DNA of 64,000 nucleotides from positions 32,370,446-32,434,445 of the forward strand of contig CM034315.1 of the NCBI GenBank assembly GCA_019925795.1, in the 5' to 3' direction. The position numbers and the translations under genes are program-made. Positions 11,530-22,740 of the stretch are shown in pieces; within the stretch, counting starts at the first letter, position 1; the number at the start of each line of letters is the position of its first letter. The notes under the pieces are model-generated. The model did no database searches and had not been told where the DNA came from. It saw only the letters and a list, made by a program, of their open reading frames with translations. This DNA is from Dendrobium chrysotoxum. Lineage: Eukaryota > Streptophyta > Magnoliopsida > Asparagales > Orchidaceae.

Positions 11530-12940
11530 ATGAAATCAAGCATTAATGTCAATGCCACCTAACATGATCCTCAGTGTACTAAAGGTATTACAGTTTAAGG
11601 GTTTGGTAAAAAAAGTCTTCCAATTGATTCTCAGTTACTACATGATGCAATTGTATATCTCCCTTGGCTACATGATCTCAAAGGAAATGATGTCTGATGT
11701 CTATATACTTAGTGCCGGAGTGTTAAATTAGATTTTTAGAAATGTAGATGGTACACTTCTATCATGCATGATTGGGATAGTGCCTATAGGGAGTCCAAGG
11801 TTAAGGATTTATAACTTTAGCAATAATACTTGAGGAACAAAACCTTCTACAGCTATGTATTATGCCCCTGCGGTGGATATGGCTATTCAATTTTCTTTCT
11901 ATTAGACCAGGAAAATATTAATTATCTTATGATTTGACTGGTGCTAGAAGTACTTTTTCTATCTATTCTATACCATATAGACTCCATGTCTAAATATCAT
12001 ACAATTTCAAATGAAGAGCTATTCCTAAGATACCATATGCATAAGTTGTGGGTGCCTAGAAGGTATCTAAGAATTCTCTTAACTGCTGTCATATTGTATT
12101 CTTTTGGATCATCCTAGAATATATCATAAAGATAACACTAAACATAATATCAGGTCTGCTAGCAGCCAAATATAGAAGTGATCCTATTATCCCTCCTATA
12201 CTTTTCTGATATAGTGATTTACCACTTACATCCTTGTCTAATTAAATGTAGAGCTCAAGGGTGTATAAACTGCTTTTGCAATACTTCTTTTGGATATCTT
12301 TAATATATTTACTTTGACTAAGAAATATACCATCATCCCTTTTCTTCACAAAAAGACTAAGAACATATATCAACTCTCCCATCATACTCATCTCAAACTC
12401 TCCACTCATGATTTTTGAGAAATCATTACAAAAGTTCTCATCAATTGGTCTAAATAGTATATCATCCATATAGATTTAAATAATGAGTAGATCATCCACT
12501 ACTTCCTTTAAGAATAGGTTTGTATCTACACTACCCTTAACAAACGATCTCTCTTGGAAAAATGATCTAAGCCTTTCATATCATGCCCTAGATGCTTGCT
12601 TCAACCAATATAATGCCTTTTTCAATTTGTATACATGACTGAAAAAAGTTAAATTTTCAAATCCAGTGGGTTATTCTATATAAACATCTTTCTTGATAAC
12701 CCCATTTAAGAAAGCACTCTTTTTATCCATTAGATATAACTTGAAGTCTCTAAAACATGCAAAAGCTAGCAACAGCCTGATGCATTCTAATAAAGTACAG
12801 AGGCAAAGTTTTTCTTAAAATTAATGCCTTCAATTTGATTGTACCCCTTAGCTACTAATATGGAATTTTTTCTAACAATTAATCCAGAATCAGTCAACCT
12901 TTTTTTGAATACCCACTTATTACCTACTGCACTCTAGTCC
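11530..12940 (-). pseudogene. pol: Reverse transcriptase and RNase H of element B
   Basis: Reading leftward: KLKKALYWLKQASRA near 12600-12640, the catalytic motif YMDD (12461-12472) with ILF after it, then the thumb and connection region (EFEMSMMGELIYVLSLF, IFLSQSKYIKDIQKKY) to 12242. RNase H follows with LLYLAASRPDIMFSV near 12150-12190 and later fragments TEAEY-like and KYIDIRHHFL near 11690. The RT catalytic aspartates survive, unlike in elements C and F, but stops and frameshifts occur throughout. It would copy element RNA to DNA in the particle and degrade the RNA strand. Confidence 0.8.
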
Positions 12941-14180
12941 ATAGGTCATCTAACCAACTCCCATACATCATTCCTAATAAATTCGTTCAACTGTTCTTTC
13001 ATAACTAGGATCCAGAATTCATAAGATAAGGTTTGATTTATATTTATGGGTTCTACCATAGTGATGACTGTAGAGTGACTAGCCTCCTTCCTAACTCCAT
13101 GCCTAGTTCTAACTCCTACTAATGGATCTCCTAAGATAAACTCCCTGAGATGACTAGATGTGTATCTCCATTCTTTAGTCAATGTCTCCTGAGGTTCTTC
13201 TCTATCTCCTAGGTTAATAAATTGTAATCCTATGGTAACCTCTACCTCTTCTTATTCTAACCTAGGATCACCAAATTTCTCAAATCCATCAAATACAATA
13301 TAGACTCCTCTATAACTAAGATTCTCTGATTAAAGATCCTATAAGCTTTACCAATAGAGGAGTAACCTACAAAGATTCCTTCATTAGACTTACGATCAAC
13401 CTTTCTTAGAAGAGATTTTCCATTGATAAGAATAAAACATTTACTCCCTAAAGACATAAATATGTGAAATATTGGGGGTTCTGCCCTTAAGAAGCTCATA
13501 AGGTGTCATATTAAGTTTAGATCTAAGATTTATCTTATTCAAAACATAACAAGCAATATTCATTGCTTCTGCTAATAAATATCTATAGAGAGAATATTTA
13601 GTTAGCATGGCCATAGTAGCTTCTACTAAAGTTTTATTCTTCCTTTTAGCTATCTCATTCTACTGAGGGGTCCTAGGGGTAAATAAGTAAAGTTCAATTC
13701 CTAGCTCCTTACTGAAGGATTAAAACTAATCATACTTAAATTCTCCACTATGATCACTATGGATTATAGATATCTCACATCCTAAGTTTTCTTAATCTAA
13801 GTGTACAATATCTTAAATTCCTTAAATGATTCACTTTTATAAGATAAAAATCTAACCCATGTGAATCTATAGTAATCATCAACTATTACATACCCAAAAG
13901 TTTCCCACCTAAGTTGGTTGTACTAAATGGTCGAAATAAGTCTATATGTAAGATCTCTAATTGCCTAAATGTGGTGATGTCCTTAATGGAATGAAATGAT
14001 GATTTAATTTATTTTCCTAATTGACAGGCATCTCATAGGTGATCCTTAGAGAATTCTAATTTGGGTTTGCCTCTAACTATGTCTTTCTGAGTAATCTTCC
14101 TAAGAGTTTTCAAGCTTGCATGAGACAGCCGCCTATGCCATACCGATCATTCATCAACAACAAATTTCAATCATAAAGAA
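12941..14180 (-). pseudogene. pol: Integrase and linker of element B
   Basis: Integrase C-terminal and linker pieces are clear: FVGYSSIGKAYRIFNQR (13257-13499 block), GDPLVGVRTRHGVRKEAS and EPININQTLSYEFW (12946-13182 block), which precede RT in copia polyproteins. The core lies at about 13500-13900 with broken D-D-E surroundings, and the pre-integrase region at about 13970-14180 includes a CDAC-like remnant. Several stops and frameshifts interrupt it. The family role is insertion of the cDNA into the genome. Confidence 0.75.
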
Positions 14181-14185
14181 TTTGA

Positions 14186-14440
14186 TTAATCAACATAATT
14201 CAAATCAAACATGTAAATATTATTCATTCTTTTTCCTTTTAAAGTAATCTTTGTATTTAGGCTAATCAAATATTTAGTTAATAGAAATTTTATGTCAAAT
14301 CCTTTGTCACATACTTTCATGGTGTTGTTATCTCCTAGTGTAACCTTACCACCATCCCTAGCCTCCAGTGTGATGAATTGCTTAACAATTCCAGTCATAT
14401 GCCATGAACATCCACTATCTATGTACCACATGTTCTCACT
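14186..14440 (-). pseudogene. pol: Aspartic protease of element B
   Basis: The block begins MWYIDSGCSWHMTG, the copia protease active site with DSG intact, followed by FITLEARDGGKVTLGDN and a flap-region remnant GFDIKFLLTKYLISL. It ends with NNIYMFDLNYVD, the start of the pre-integrase region. The family enzyme cleaves the Gag-Pol polyprotein. This is one of the best-preserved stretches of element B, but both sides are frameshifted. Confidence 0.8.
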
Positions 14441-14459
14441 AGGCCTTTTGTGAGAGCAT

Positions 14460-16265
14460 CCCTAAAATGTCAATCAAGGGTCAGATTTAGGAACCTAAGT
14501 GAGTTTATGCTCCAACTTATGCTTTAACCAATGAATGATATGCTTGTTATGATGTGATGCATTTGTTTAGGGCTCCAAACAAGATGTGTTCTACTATGTA
14601 CAATGCAAGTATGGGCTAAGTGTCCTACCATGCCACAAGAATAAAACCTAACACATAGAAAAGGATTCACTAGTATATGTGAGTGGCAGTGCCTCCTTTT
14701 AGGGATATCAGATGCATGCTATATTTTGGGCTTATACCAATGTGCTAGTGTGGGTGGTGGTTTATTATTTTAATTTGCATGAACTTTCTCTTTCAAAAAT
14801 TATTTTCCTTCTCGTAGCTGTCAACTTTAATTTACAAAGTATGCTTACTAAGGTCTAGTTTCTCAGTAGGTCTTTCTAATTCCTTAAATACTTCTTCTAA
14901 TTCAAGATGTTTGGATTTTAAGGATTCATGAAATTTAATTAAATCAAGATGCTTCTTGTTTAGAGCATCATTCTCATTAAGTAAAGTATCATGCTCTTTT
15001 CTAATGAAATGTGCTCCGTTCTAAGACTATTATGCTCTTTTTCTAATTCAAAAAATTTTAAATTTTAAATTTAAATTTGCATGCAATTTCTTTAGTTTCC
15101 TATATGACTCATGTAATCTTTTCAAAATAGCAAAAATCTCATCATAGGTATGTTTATATACCTCATCCTGGTTAGAGTTAATAATATCATTATCAGCCAT
15201 TAAATATAGATTTTTTACCTTCTTCTCAAGTTCTTGCTCTGAAGAGTCTCAAGCTGAATCTACCTAGAATATCTTCTGCATCCTTTGCTTCCCCTTTTAA
15301 AATTTTAATTTTCCTTACCCTTCGCCTTGGTGGGGTGAGTTTCAGGTGGGGGCATTAGAACCTTAAGTGTCCTCACTTCTTACATTCAAAATAGATAGTG
15401 TCTGGAGAAACTTTAGTAGTGCTACCTTTTTTACCTTTATTCCACTATTGCTGACTGACGTCTTTGGTTTTGCTTTAGAAAGCTTTTGAATTATCGACTC
15501 ATCAATTCTATGTCATCATCTTGAACAGATGTATAGCTTTTACTATCAAAGGCATTGGCCTTTAATGTCACTGTCTTCTCTTTCCTTTACTCTCCTGCAT
15601 CCTGTAATCTTTAGCTTATATTTTCTTAATAAGCAATCAGTGAGCCAAGCATGTTATCAATGGAGTAAACATCCAAATCTTTATATGCATAAATAACAGT
15701 AACTTTTGTATCTTAACTACAAGGTAGACAATAAAGAATTTTGTTCTTTTTTAAATTTTGATAGTTCTCTACCTTAAGCATGCAGGGATGTCAATATATG
15801 AGTAAATCTAATGTACATATTTGGGATAGTCTCATTTGACTTCATGTGAAATAGTTTGTAATCATGCAATATAATATTTAAATGAGATTATTCAACTTCA
15901 TTAGTACCCTTCATAACTAATGTATAATCTATCCCAGATTTCCTTACCAGTAGTAAAAGTATATACTCTCATATAATCTTTTGATTTAAGTACAAAAAAA
16001 AAATAGTTTAGACATTTTGCATTCAGTTGTGCAAAGTCTCTATCCTCATAACTCCATTCATTAAAAAATATTTCTTCCATGATTCAATTAATAGTACTAG
16101 ATGGACGTGTATATCCTTCTTGATACATGTGTTGTATGCAATAGTTAATAAATTGCAAAAATATAGGCAAGCAAAATTTTGAAGAATCAAATTGAGTGTT
16201 GTCAAATAATGGAGGATGCTTATTGAATAACCCTCTACAGTGTTTTGATTCCTAAGGTGTATCAT
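14460..16265 (-). pseudogene. gag: Gag of element B
   Basis: The frame starts MIHLRNQNTVEGYSI at 16265, equivalent to MTHFRSRNTA in element C and MANFGN in the gag-only copies. Pieces of the UBN2 core follow with frameshifts (EEIFF-like, QLNAKCLNYFF near 15990-16020, MKSNETIPNMYIRFT-like near 15800). The knuckle region near 15370-15400 is degenerate. The coiled-coil tail occupies about 14830-15180, with a variable zinc-rich C-terminal part near 14500-14660. Many stops. Confidence 0.7.
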
Positions 16266-16315
16266 GTATAATTTTTCTCAAGGTGTTCTAAAATGTCAAC
16301 TCCGAGACCTACTCT

Positions 16316-17991
16316 TTTTTTCTTTTTCTTTTTAAACCCGTTTTTTCCTTTGGAGCAAAATCACAATATAATTCTATTTAAAACAAAAGCTCACAAATTA
16401 TAGATTTTTATGTAAACAAAATGAAAAAAATAAAAGTGCAAAAAAATGAAAGAAAAATAAGGACGAACATGTAAGAGATTTATAGTATTTCGGTCACCCT
16501 TGATCTACGTCCACTCCCTGGAATCCTCCACTCTGAGAATTACAATAAAAATTTAGTGACTCTCCTTTTGGGACCACAGCAAGGCAGAGAAACCCTTACA
16601 AATCACTTTCACCTCCTCGACATGATAGAGTAGTTGAATCCCTTTCACCATTTCAGTGCGGCGGAGTAGTTGAAGCCCTTTAACCTTCCAGGTGCGGTAG
16701 AGTAGCTGAATCCATTTTACCTCCTCAATAGGGAAGAGCAACAATATCTTTCCTACAAAGAGAAACTTCCTAGAGTTTCCCTCACATAAAGACACTAGCC
16801 TTGATGGAATAAGATGCATAGTCATAGAGCAACCGTATTTAGAAACCCCTCTCACACACTCTCTTGTCCCACAAGACATTTATCCCTTTAGATATTACCT
16901 CTCTCTTTCTTTAAAGGAAATCTACCCCTTTCAACCCTTTCATACAGAAGCTATCTTACAGAAAAATTGGCAAAAAGACTCCCTCAAATGAATTAAGAGA
17001 AGTATTTAAAGAAGAGCTAAAAAAACCTAAAAGTTTCATTCAACCTTAACTAATCATACTATACGATAGTAGCATCATACTGTATGATTAGTTCAATAAG
17101 CCCTAGCAATATTGTACGATGAGGGATGCACAGTACTATCAGTTCAAATAATTTTATATGATCTCCTATATAATGTAATGTTATACCGTATGATTAATTT
17201 AGCAAATCTTACATTCATATAGGATAAATCACAAATGATTAATTATCATCCTGATATCTTCTCAGTTCGTAGAATATAATTAGTTCAAATGCATATCTAT
17301 TCATATATGAAGAACTCAAGGTGATTAATTATCGTTCAGGTATCTTCTCAATTTGTACATTACAAAGTACCCTTTCAGATTGTATAATCACACATCACCA
17401 CTAAATGTGGATACCATTTGCTTACTCAGGGATTAATTTAGGCAAGATTTTTAAATATTAGACAATATGAACCATGTTGTACTGTCCAAATAGTACAATT
17501 TGTTTTTTCAAAAACATTACCCAAATATGATTTGTTGTTAGGGTTTTTTGATTTAACCTGATCTCCTGTATAATTTGGTTCATAAAGTATAATTAGTTCA
17601 AAAATATTAATTACTCAATTTATCATTCATATTTATTTTTTGAATAATGGATTATGTAGTACGATCTAGATCGTATAGTATAAACTTCAAGAAATTTGAA
17701 ATTCAAATCTCACTCCCTGTGTGTGTGCATGGTCGCGAAGTTAGTATACACCCTTATAAGATTTTGACTCAAGAGATATAAGAAAAAGAAATAAAAATTA
17801 CAAACTCTTATAAAAATCATCCTATCCTATCCAAGTTTGAGCTTTGAATCTTTATTGTACAATGTACTGTATTTCTAAAATGTTAGTACACACAAAAGTT
17901 GATATGCAATACAGATACTTGGAGAAATAAAGAGACAATTGATAATATTTGTTATCATCAAAATCATAAGTTGGGATCCAAGATTACAACA
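16316..17991 (-). repeat. 5' LTR of element B, U5 end deleted
   Basis: The gag leader (CTCCGAGACCTACTC at 16301) should be followed by a primer-binding site and TGAAAG. Instead a T-rich stretch joins directly to LTR body (AACCCGTTTTTTCC). So about 100 bases covering PBS and LTR head are missing. The rest is typical: TATAGTATTTCGGTCACCC near 16482, a CT-rich transcribed part, U3 palindromes from about 17050 to 17690, and a good end GATTACAACA at 17991. Confidence 0.75.
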
Positions 17992-18522
17992 TTATTTACA
18001 CTAGGGCCACAAGCTTTATTTCACCCTTCTTGGGAAAATTTAATAGCCTTGTAGGCCCAGTTTACTTAATAGTTATATTTGTCATTAGGTTAGATTTAGT
18101 TAATTAATTAAATTATATAGGTTTGTGATTTTCTTTTTAATGATTTATTAAGCTTGTCATTTGATGTTTGCATTCCATCAAATTTATTTGTGGCATTATC
18201 ATAATGTGCATGAAGACTTAAGGCCTCCTAAGGACACTTAGCCGCGCAACCAGAGGTAGTCAATCCTAAAAACTTTATCAATGGAAAATTGGTTGTATAT
18301 TTTAATATTATAATCTGGTTTGATTAACTGAATTAGTTATTTATTGAAAATTTGGTTATTTAATGGATTTTTGTATTTATTGAATATTTTAATGTATTTA
18401 ATATAGGGTATATTTCTTGGCTTTTTTATTTACATTACATTTTGTAGTTTTTATTTTTTTAATAAATATTAGACCCTAAGATCAGTAAAATATCACAGAG
18501 TTTCCTGTATTTGGATTTTTTT
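17992..18522. other. Spacer between elements B and C, with dispersed module copy 2
   Basis: AT-rich DNA with no coding. At 18186-18275 it holds the module GTGGCATTATCATAATG, then GGCCTCCTAAGGACAC and AGGTAGTCAATCCTAAAAAC, which matches copies at 6597, 25385 and 25561. It is the target DNA into which element C inserted, or an older element of the unclassified family. Confidence 0.5.
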
Positions 18523-18840
18523 TTAAAGTTTAAGTGAGATGGTTAAATCTTGTTGAACTGCCATAGGCTCATCAAGAGGGGGGGTAAATTGATTATTAAT
18601 AAATTTCCTCGATAAAGTCTTTTTTAATTATTTAAACCAATCATAAACACAAGAGGAACAACTTAATTAAATTATTAAAATTTTGCTACTTTAATTTTTG
18701 TAATAAAAATAAATGATAAAATATTTTTATTTATTTTATTTTGTAATTTTTTTCTTTTAAAATAATAATCAATATAACTAAAGCTTTATAATCAAAATAC
18801 AGATTTGTAGGAATAATAAATTTGCAAGAAATTAAAATAT
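18523..18840 (-). repeat. 3' LTR of element C, first part (U5 end)
   Basis: It starts TTAAAGTTTAAGTGAGATGG and runs CTTGTTGAACTGCC, then AAGAGGGGGGGTAAATTG, matching the 5' LTR at 47326 (TGAAAGTTCAAGAGAGGTGG). The match continues through AAGCTTTATAATCAAAA to about 18840, where internal sequence of a gag-only element begins. Confidence 0.8.
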
Positions 18841-18876
18841 AGAAAATAAAAATAAACTTCACAAATACAACAATAT

Positions 18877-18898
18877 GTTCTCCCCCTTTGACACTATC
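18877..18898 (-). promoter_or_regulatory. Inner purine tract of gag-only element 1
   Basis: GTTCTCCCCCTTTGACACT on the plus strand, a polypurine run on the coding strand. It matches the inner tracts at 62141 (copy 3) and 36184 (element F). The LTR-adjacent tract was lost with the 3' LTR. Confidence 0.55.
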
Positions 18899-19329
18899 AA
18901 AAAGAAGAGGAGCATAGCAAAATAAGATAGAAAAAATAGACTAAAAGATCAAATCGTTCCCTGATCTGGTTAAAAAAATTTGAAAAAATATTTTAAAATA
19001 TCAAGAATTTTCTTGTAATGAGAAAGTTACCTCGTGATTTTATTCAAAATTTTGGAAGGTATGTATTGACTACTCATAACCCATAAATTTTAGAAATTAA
19101 AAATTTGTTACTCCAAGCTCAGGTTTTAAAAAAAGCTAAAAAACTTTTTAAGCCAATATCTAAATCAAGGAACAAATTAGATAAGGAAACAAATTTTTTT
19201 TCAAAACTCCTTTCATGAAATATATCTAATAGAAGATTAATATAAAGTAATGAATCATAAATCATGATTTTTAAACTCAAGTAACAAATTTATCAAAAAG
19301 ACAAATGGGTTTTCTAAACTTTAGGGATT

Positions 19330-19500
19330 TTCAAGAAGGGAAGCTAACTTTTGTGGGCTCATTTTGTGTCTCTTTTCATTTTGGCGCTCTTCGTGTATCT
19401 TTTGATTTTTGATACACTTTGTGTATCTTTTCAATTTGGCGATATTGCGCATCTTTTCAACTTTGGGCTCATTTTGTGCCTCTTTTGATTTTTGTAATTA
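19330..19500 (-). repeat. Imperfect tandem repeat in the 3' non-coding region
   Basis: Successive lines of about 25-35 bp read GGGCTCATTTTGTGCCTCTT, TTTGGCGCTCTTCGTGTATC, TACACTTTGTGTATCTTTTC and TTGGCGATATTGCGCATCTT, before GGGCTCATTTTGTGCCTCTT returns. The same array is in gag-only copy 3 (62615-62760) and element F (36555-36735). It lies between gag (or pol) and the 3' LTR and does not code. Confidence 0.65.
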
Positions 19501-20067
19501 TTCTCCTTTCTAAATCTTTAAAATCAGCAAACCCTATTCTTATGATAAAGAAGAACAACTTGATTAAGATAATCTTTAAAGTAGGTTCATTAACTTGCAA
19601 AAGATCCCTAGGAGATAGACAAAATGTAGGGAGATGAAAAAGGTTCAATTTCAAAAACTAATTTATAATTTAAAATAGATTTTGAATCAAAAGTGAAATA
19701 GCCTTATATAAGGAAATGAGGTGGAGAGATAAAATCATGAGTTTCCTTCCTTTGAATGATTTTAGAGAAATTAATCACAACTTACATAGAATTTTTTGAA
19801 AAACTGGAGGTAAATTTTCATTTTTAGAAAACTTGATCTTTGAAAAAATAATTTTGATTTTTTAAAGTGTAAATGAAATAAAAGGTGATATGTGTGTGCT
19901 AATTAGAAAGACTACACAAACAATAAAGAAACTAATTTTAAAATTTTAAAAGAAAAATAAAGAGTAAGAAAAAGAGAAATAAAACATTATAAAAAATAAC
20001 ACTTAAAACATAAATATAATAAACAACAAAAAATAAAAAATATAAACACAAACACACAAGCAAAATA

Positions 20068-20463
20068 TTAATTCACATCATCTTGCTCCTGGTCTGATGA
20101 TTCAAAAGCTAGGTCTGCCTAGGAGATTTTTTTGCTTTGCATTATTTGCCCTTATTACAATTTGCTTGGCTTTACCCTTTTCTTTTTCAGGAAGGGTTTT
20201 TAAGTTCGGGCACTGATTTTTCATATGTCCAGGTTTCCTACATCCAAAGCAAATAACATCAGAAGAAATCTTAACATTCTTACCTTTTTTTACCTTTGTT
20301 CCACTTTTGTTGATGTTGATGCTTGTGCTTTAGTAGACTTTTCAATTTATTTATTATTGATGCTAACTTCTTACTTTCATCATCTTCTAAGTCGCTTTCA
20401 TCCATGTTTTTAGCTTTCAGTACTATAGTTTCATCTACATTTAAAAGCTTTTGACCCAAACCT
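20068..20463 (-). pseudogene. gag: Gag C-terminal half of gag-only element 1
   Basis: Minus-strand reading gives GQKLLNVDETIVLKAKNM, the acidic and basic linker, then an intact CCHC zinc knuckle CFGCRKPGHMKNQC (about 20206-20250) with TLPEKEKGKAK, and ends ESSDQEQDDVN with a stop at 20068. The knuckle binds element RNA. There is at least one stop (Trp to TAG near 20120) and a frameshift near the poly-T at 20133. Upstream, the frame runs straight into the LTR at 20464 because of a deletion. Confidence 0.8.
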
Positions 20464-21948
20464 TGAAAGTTCGTTAGGGGTGTTAAACCCTTATGAACTA
20501 GTCCCGATGCTAACTAAGAGGGGGGTGAATTGGATATTTAAAAACTTCTTTGAACAAAAAGAAAAATCTTTTTATATCTTGCAGCAGAAATAAATTAAAT
20601 CAATAATAAAAAGATCAGTCGCATATTTCACCCAAGCAGTTAATCGCAGTAAAATAAAATATGGAAAATAATCAGAAAGAACACACCAGATTTATAGTGG
20701 TTCGGTCCAACCTGACCTATGTCTAGTCCTCGGAGGCACCCTCTGAGCATTGCACTAAACCTTTAGTGACTCTCCTTTAGTCCCCACAGCTAGGCGGAGA
20801 AGCCCTTACAAAATCACTTCCACCTTCCCCGTTGTGGCGTAGTACCCGGGTCCTTTGACACCAAAGAGATCTTCTTCTTCCCAAAACTTCCCTCGACATG
20901 ACCCTTGAATCCAATGGTACTTAGGTGCAGGCTTGCCAGAGCAATCATGTGAACCCCCTCACACTCCCACAAAAATCTCCCTTCCAAGGCTCTTCTCCCT
21001 CTCAAACTCCACCCTTTCCTCTCTCCCTTTCAAGCGCTCTCTTCAAGTTTTCTCTAGAAGAAATGAAGCCTCAATGGTTGCCAAAGATACCTATCATGTG
21101 CCTTGAGAAAGCTTAAATAAAGAGCTCCAAAAACCCTTCCAAATCAGTTCTGGCGGTAAAGATCGTCCAGGACGATAGCAGGATTGTCCAGGACGATGTG
21201 CTTAAAAAGGCAGCTTCAAAAAACCCTAAAAACTCAATTCTGCCACCAAAAATCATCCTGGACGATCATAGGATCGTCGAGGATGATGTGCAAAATTTGT
21301 CTTCATAGTCCTGGATAATCCAAAGATAGTCCAGGACAATCAGTACAAATTTTGCACAAATTATCCCATACAATATACAGATCGTCCATGACAATCAGAA
21401 TATCAAATTATGCATATTTGATTGAATAATCTTAGCATTAATTTAGGCAACATTATCATAGATCATCCAGGATGATTAGAACAAAATTTAAATCTTAAAT
21501 CCTTGCCTAAATTATCATGGCGGCTAGGGTTTTGAGATAGTAATAGATCATCCAAGACAATATAAATATCATTCAGGATGATTAGTTCAATGAACATATC
21601 ATCCAGAATGATCCTGAGATCATCCAGTATGATTTGTTCAAAAGTTGATCTTCTGGTTTTATTTAGATCTCACCCCCCTTGAGTATGTGTGTACATGGTC
21701 AAAAGAAAGCATACACCCTTACAGGATTTGACTCGAGTAAATAAAAAGTACATTAAGAGATATTATAAATATCATCACATCATAACCTATTCTACCCATT
21801 CTTGAGCCTTGAAACTTTGTTGGAAGGTGCATGCTATTCCTGAAAAGATAGTATACACACAAACAAATATACATTGAAAATACTAAGAGATGTGAGCCAT
21901 AGTATTTGTTATCATCAAAATAAGAACTCGTGAGCCCGAGTCGCAACA
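20464..21948 (-). repeat. 5' LTR of gag-only element 1
   Basis: 1485 bp, starts TGAAAGTTCGTTAGGGGTG and ends GAGTCGCAACA. It carries TTATAGTGGTTCGGTCC near 20692, the boundary signature CTAGGCGGAGAAGCCC, and a U3 (21150-21650) with paired palindromes such as AGATCGTCCAGGACGATAG at 21157. It matches the LTRs at 26901 and 60467. Confidence 0.85.
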
Positions 21949-22740
21949 TGACCAACACCCACTCGTAGAATTCCTCTCTGAGTATTGCACTAAACTTTAG
22001 TGTCCCTTCTTTAGCCCCCACAGTAAGGTAGAGAAGCCCTTACATCAATCTCTTCCCCAACTCGGTGCGGTAGAGTAACAGAATCCTTTTCTCCCTCCTA
22101 GTGATATAGAGAACCTTGGAATCCTTTATTATCCTCTTGGTGAAGGCAGAGCACCTAGGGATCCTTTTTCACCCTCCTAATAAAGGCAAAGAACCTGACA
22201 ATCTTTAGCCTTGGAGCTTTTCTCCCCAGGGAAACCCTATGAGATCAACAAAGCCTATGGAGGAATCTAGGTGCATGCTTGCTTGGAGCAACCATGTGGA
22301 ATCATCTCACACTACTTCTCCCTCTCTTACAACTTCACCTTCAACTTCTCCAATGCTATAAGACTTCACAAAGATATCTCTCATAATCCCTTCAGTAGCC
22401 AAACTCTTTTCAAAATACTAATAGAAAATTTTTTATACAAGGCTAAAAAAACTCTAAAATTTAAATTTAGCCAAAACACTTTGTAAAAAATGATCAAGGA
22501 TTGTACAATACAATTTGTTAAAAAAATCCATTTCCTTGAGTACTTTAAGTAGTTTTAAAATGATCTGTTCAAATTTTTTTATATCAATTATACAGTATGA
22601 TCTTTGGAATTTATGGTATGATTACTTCAATGTTGTTTAGATCGTACATGATGAACTCTAGGTTGATTAGAAATTATCTCTGCCATTTATCCAGATGATT
22701 GGCATCGTACTATACGATCAATTCACAACTCAAGGTTCTA
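21949..22740 (-). repeat. 3' LTR of element C, middle part
   Basis: It resumes TGACC and follows the intact LTR from about 47702: GAGTATTGCACTAAACTTTA, hairpin-unit repeats (CCTTTTTCACCCTCC near 22163), GACAATCTTTAGCCTTGGAG, TTTTTATACAAGGC near 22431, and CATCGTACTATACGATCAAT. The match ends near 22740 (CTCAAGGTTC). Confidence 0.8.

Larger units (their letters stand above)
7764..17991 (-). mobile_element. Element B: degenerate Ty1/copia with both LTRs and an extra ORF
   Basis: The order on the minus strand is 5' LTR (about 16316-17991), gag, protease, integrase, RT-RNase H, ORF3, purine tract, 3' LTR (7764-9472). The LTR bodies match each other, for example the shared run of aacccc/aacccg, AAAATCA and ACAAAAGCTCACAAAT at 7847-7906 and 16335-16400. 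Both LTRs have lost or rearranged their U5 ends. The span is about 10.2 kb. All coding regions contain stops and frameshifts, so it is dead. Confidence 0.85.
18841..21948 (-). mobile_element. Gag-only copia element 1, inserted in the 3' LTR of element C
   Basis: The order is: internal 3' region (about 18841-20067), gag C-terminal half (20068-20463), and 5' LTR (20464-21948). It has no pol between gag and the 3' purine tract, as in copy 3 at 60467-64000. Its own 3' LTR is missing: internal sequence joins directly to element C LTR near 18840. The gag N-terminal half and primer-binding site are also lost. After 21948 the element C LTR resumes with TGACC, about 50 bases past the point where it was broken. 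Confidence 0.8.
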
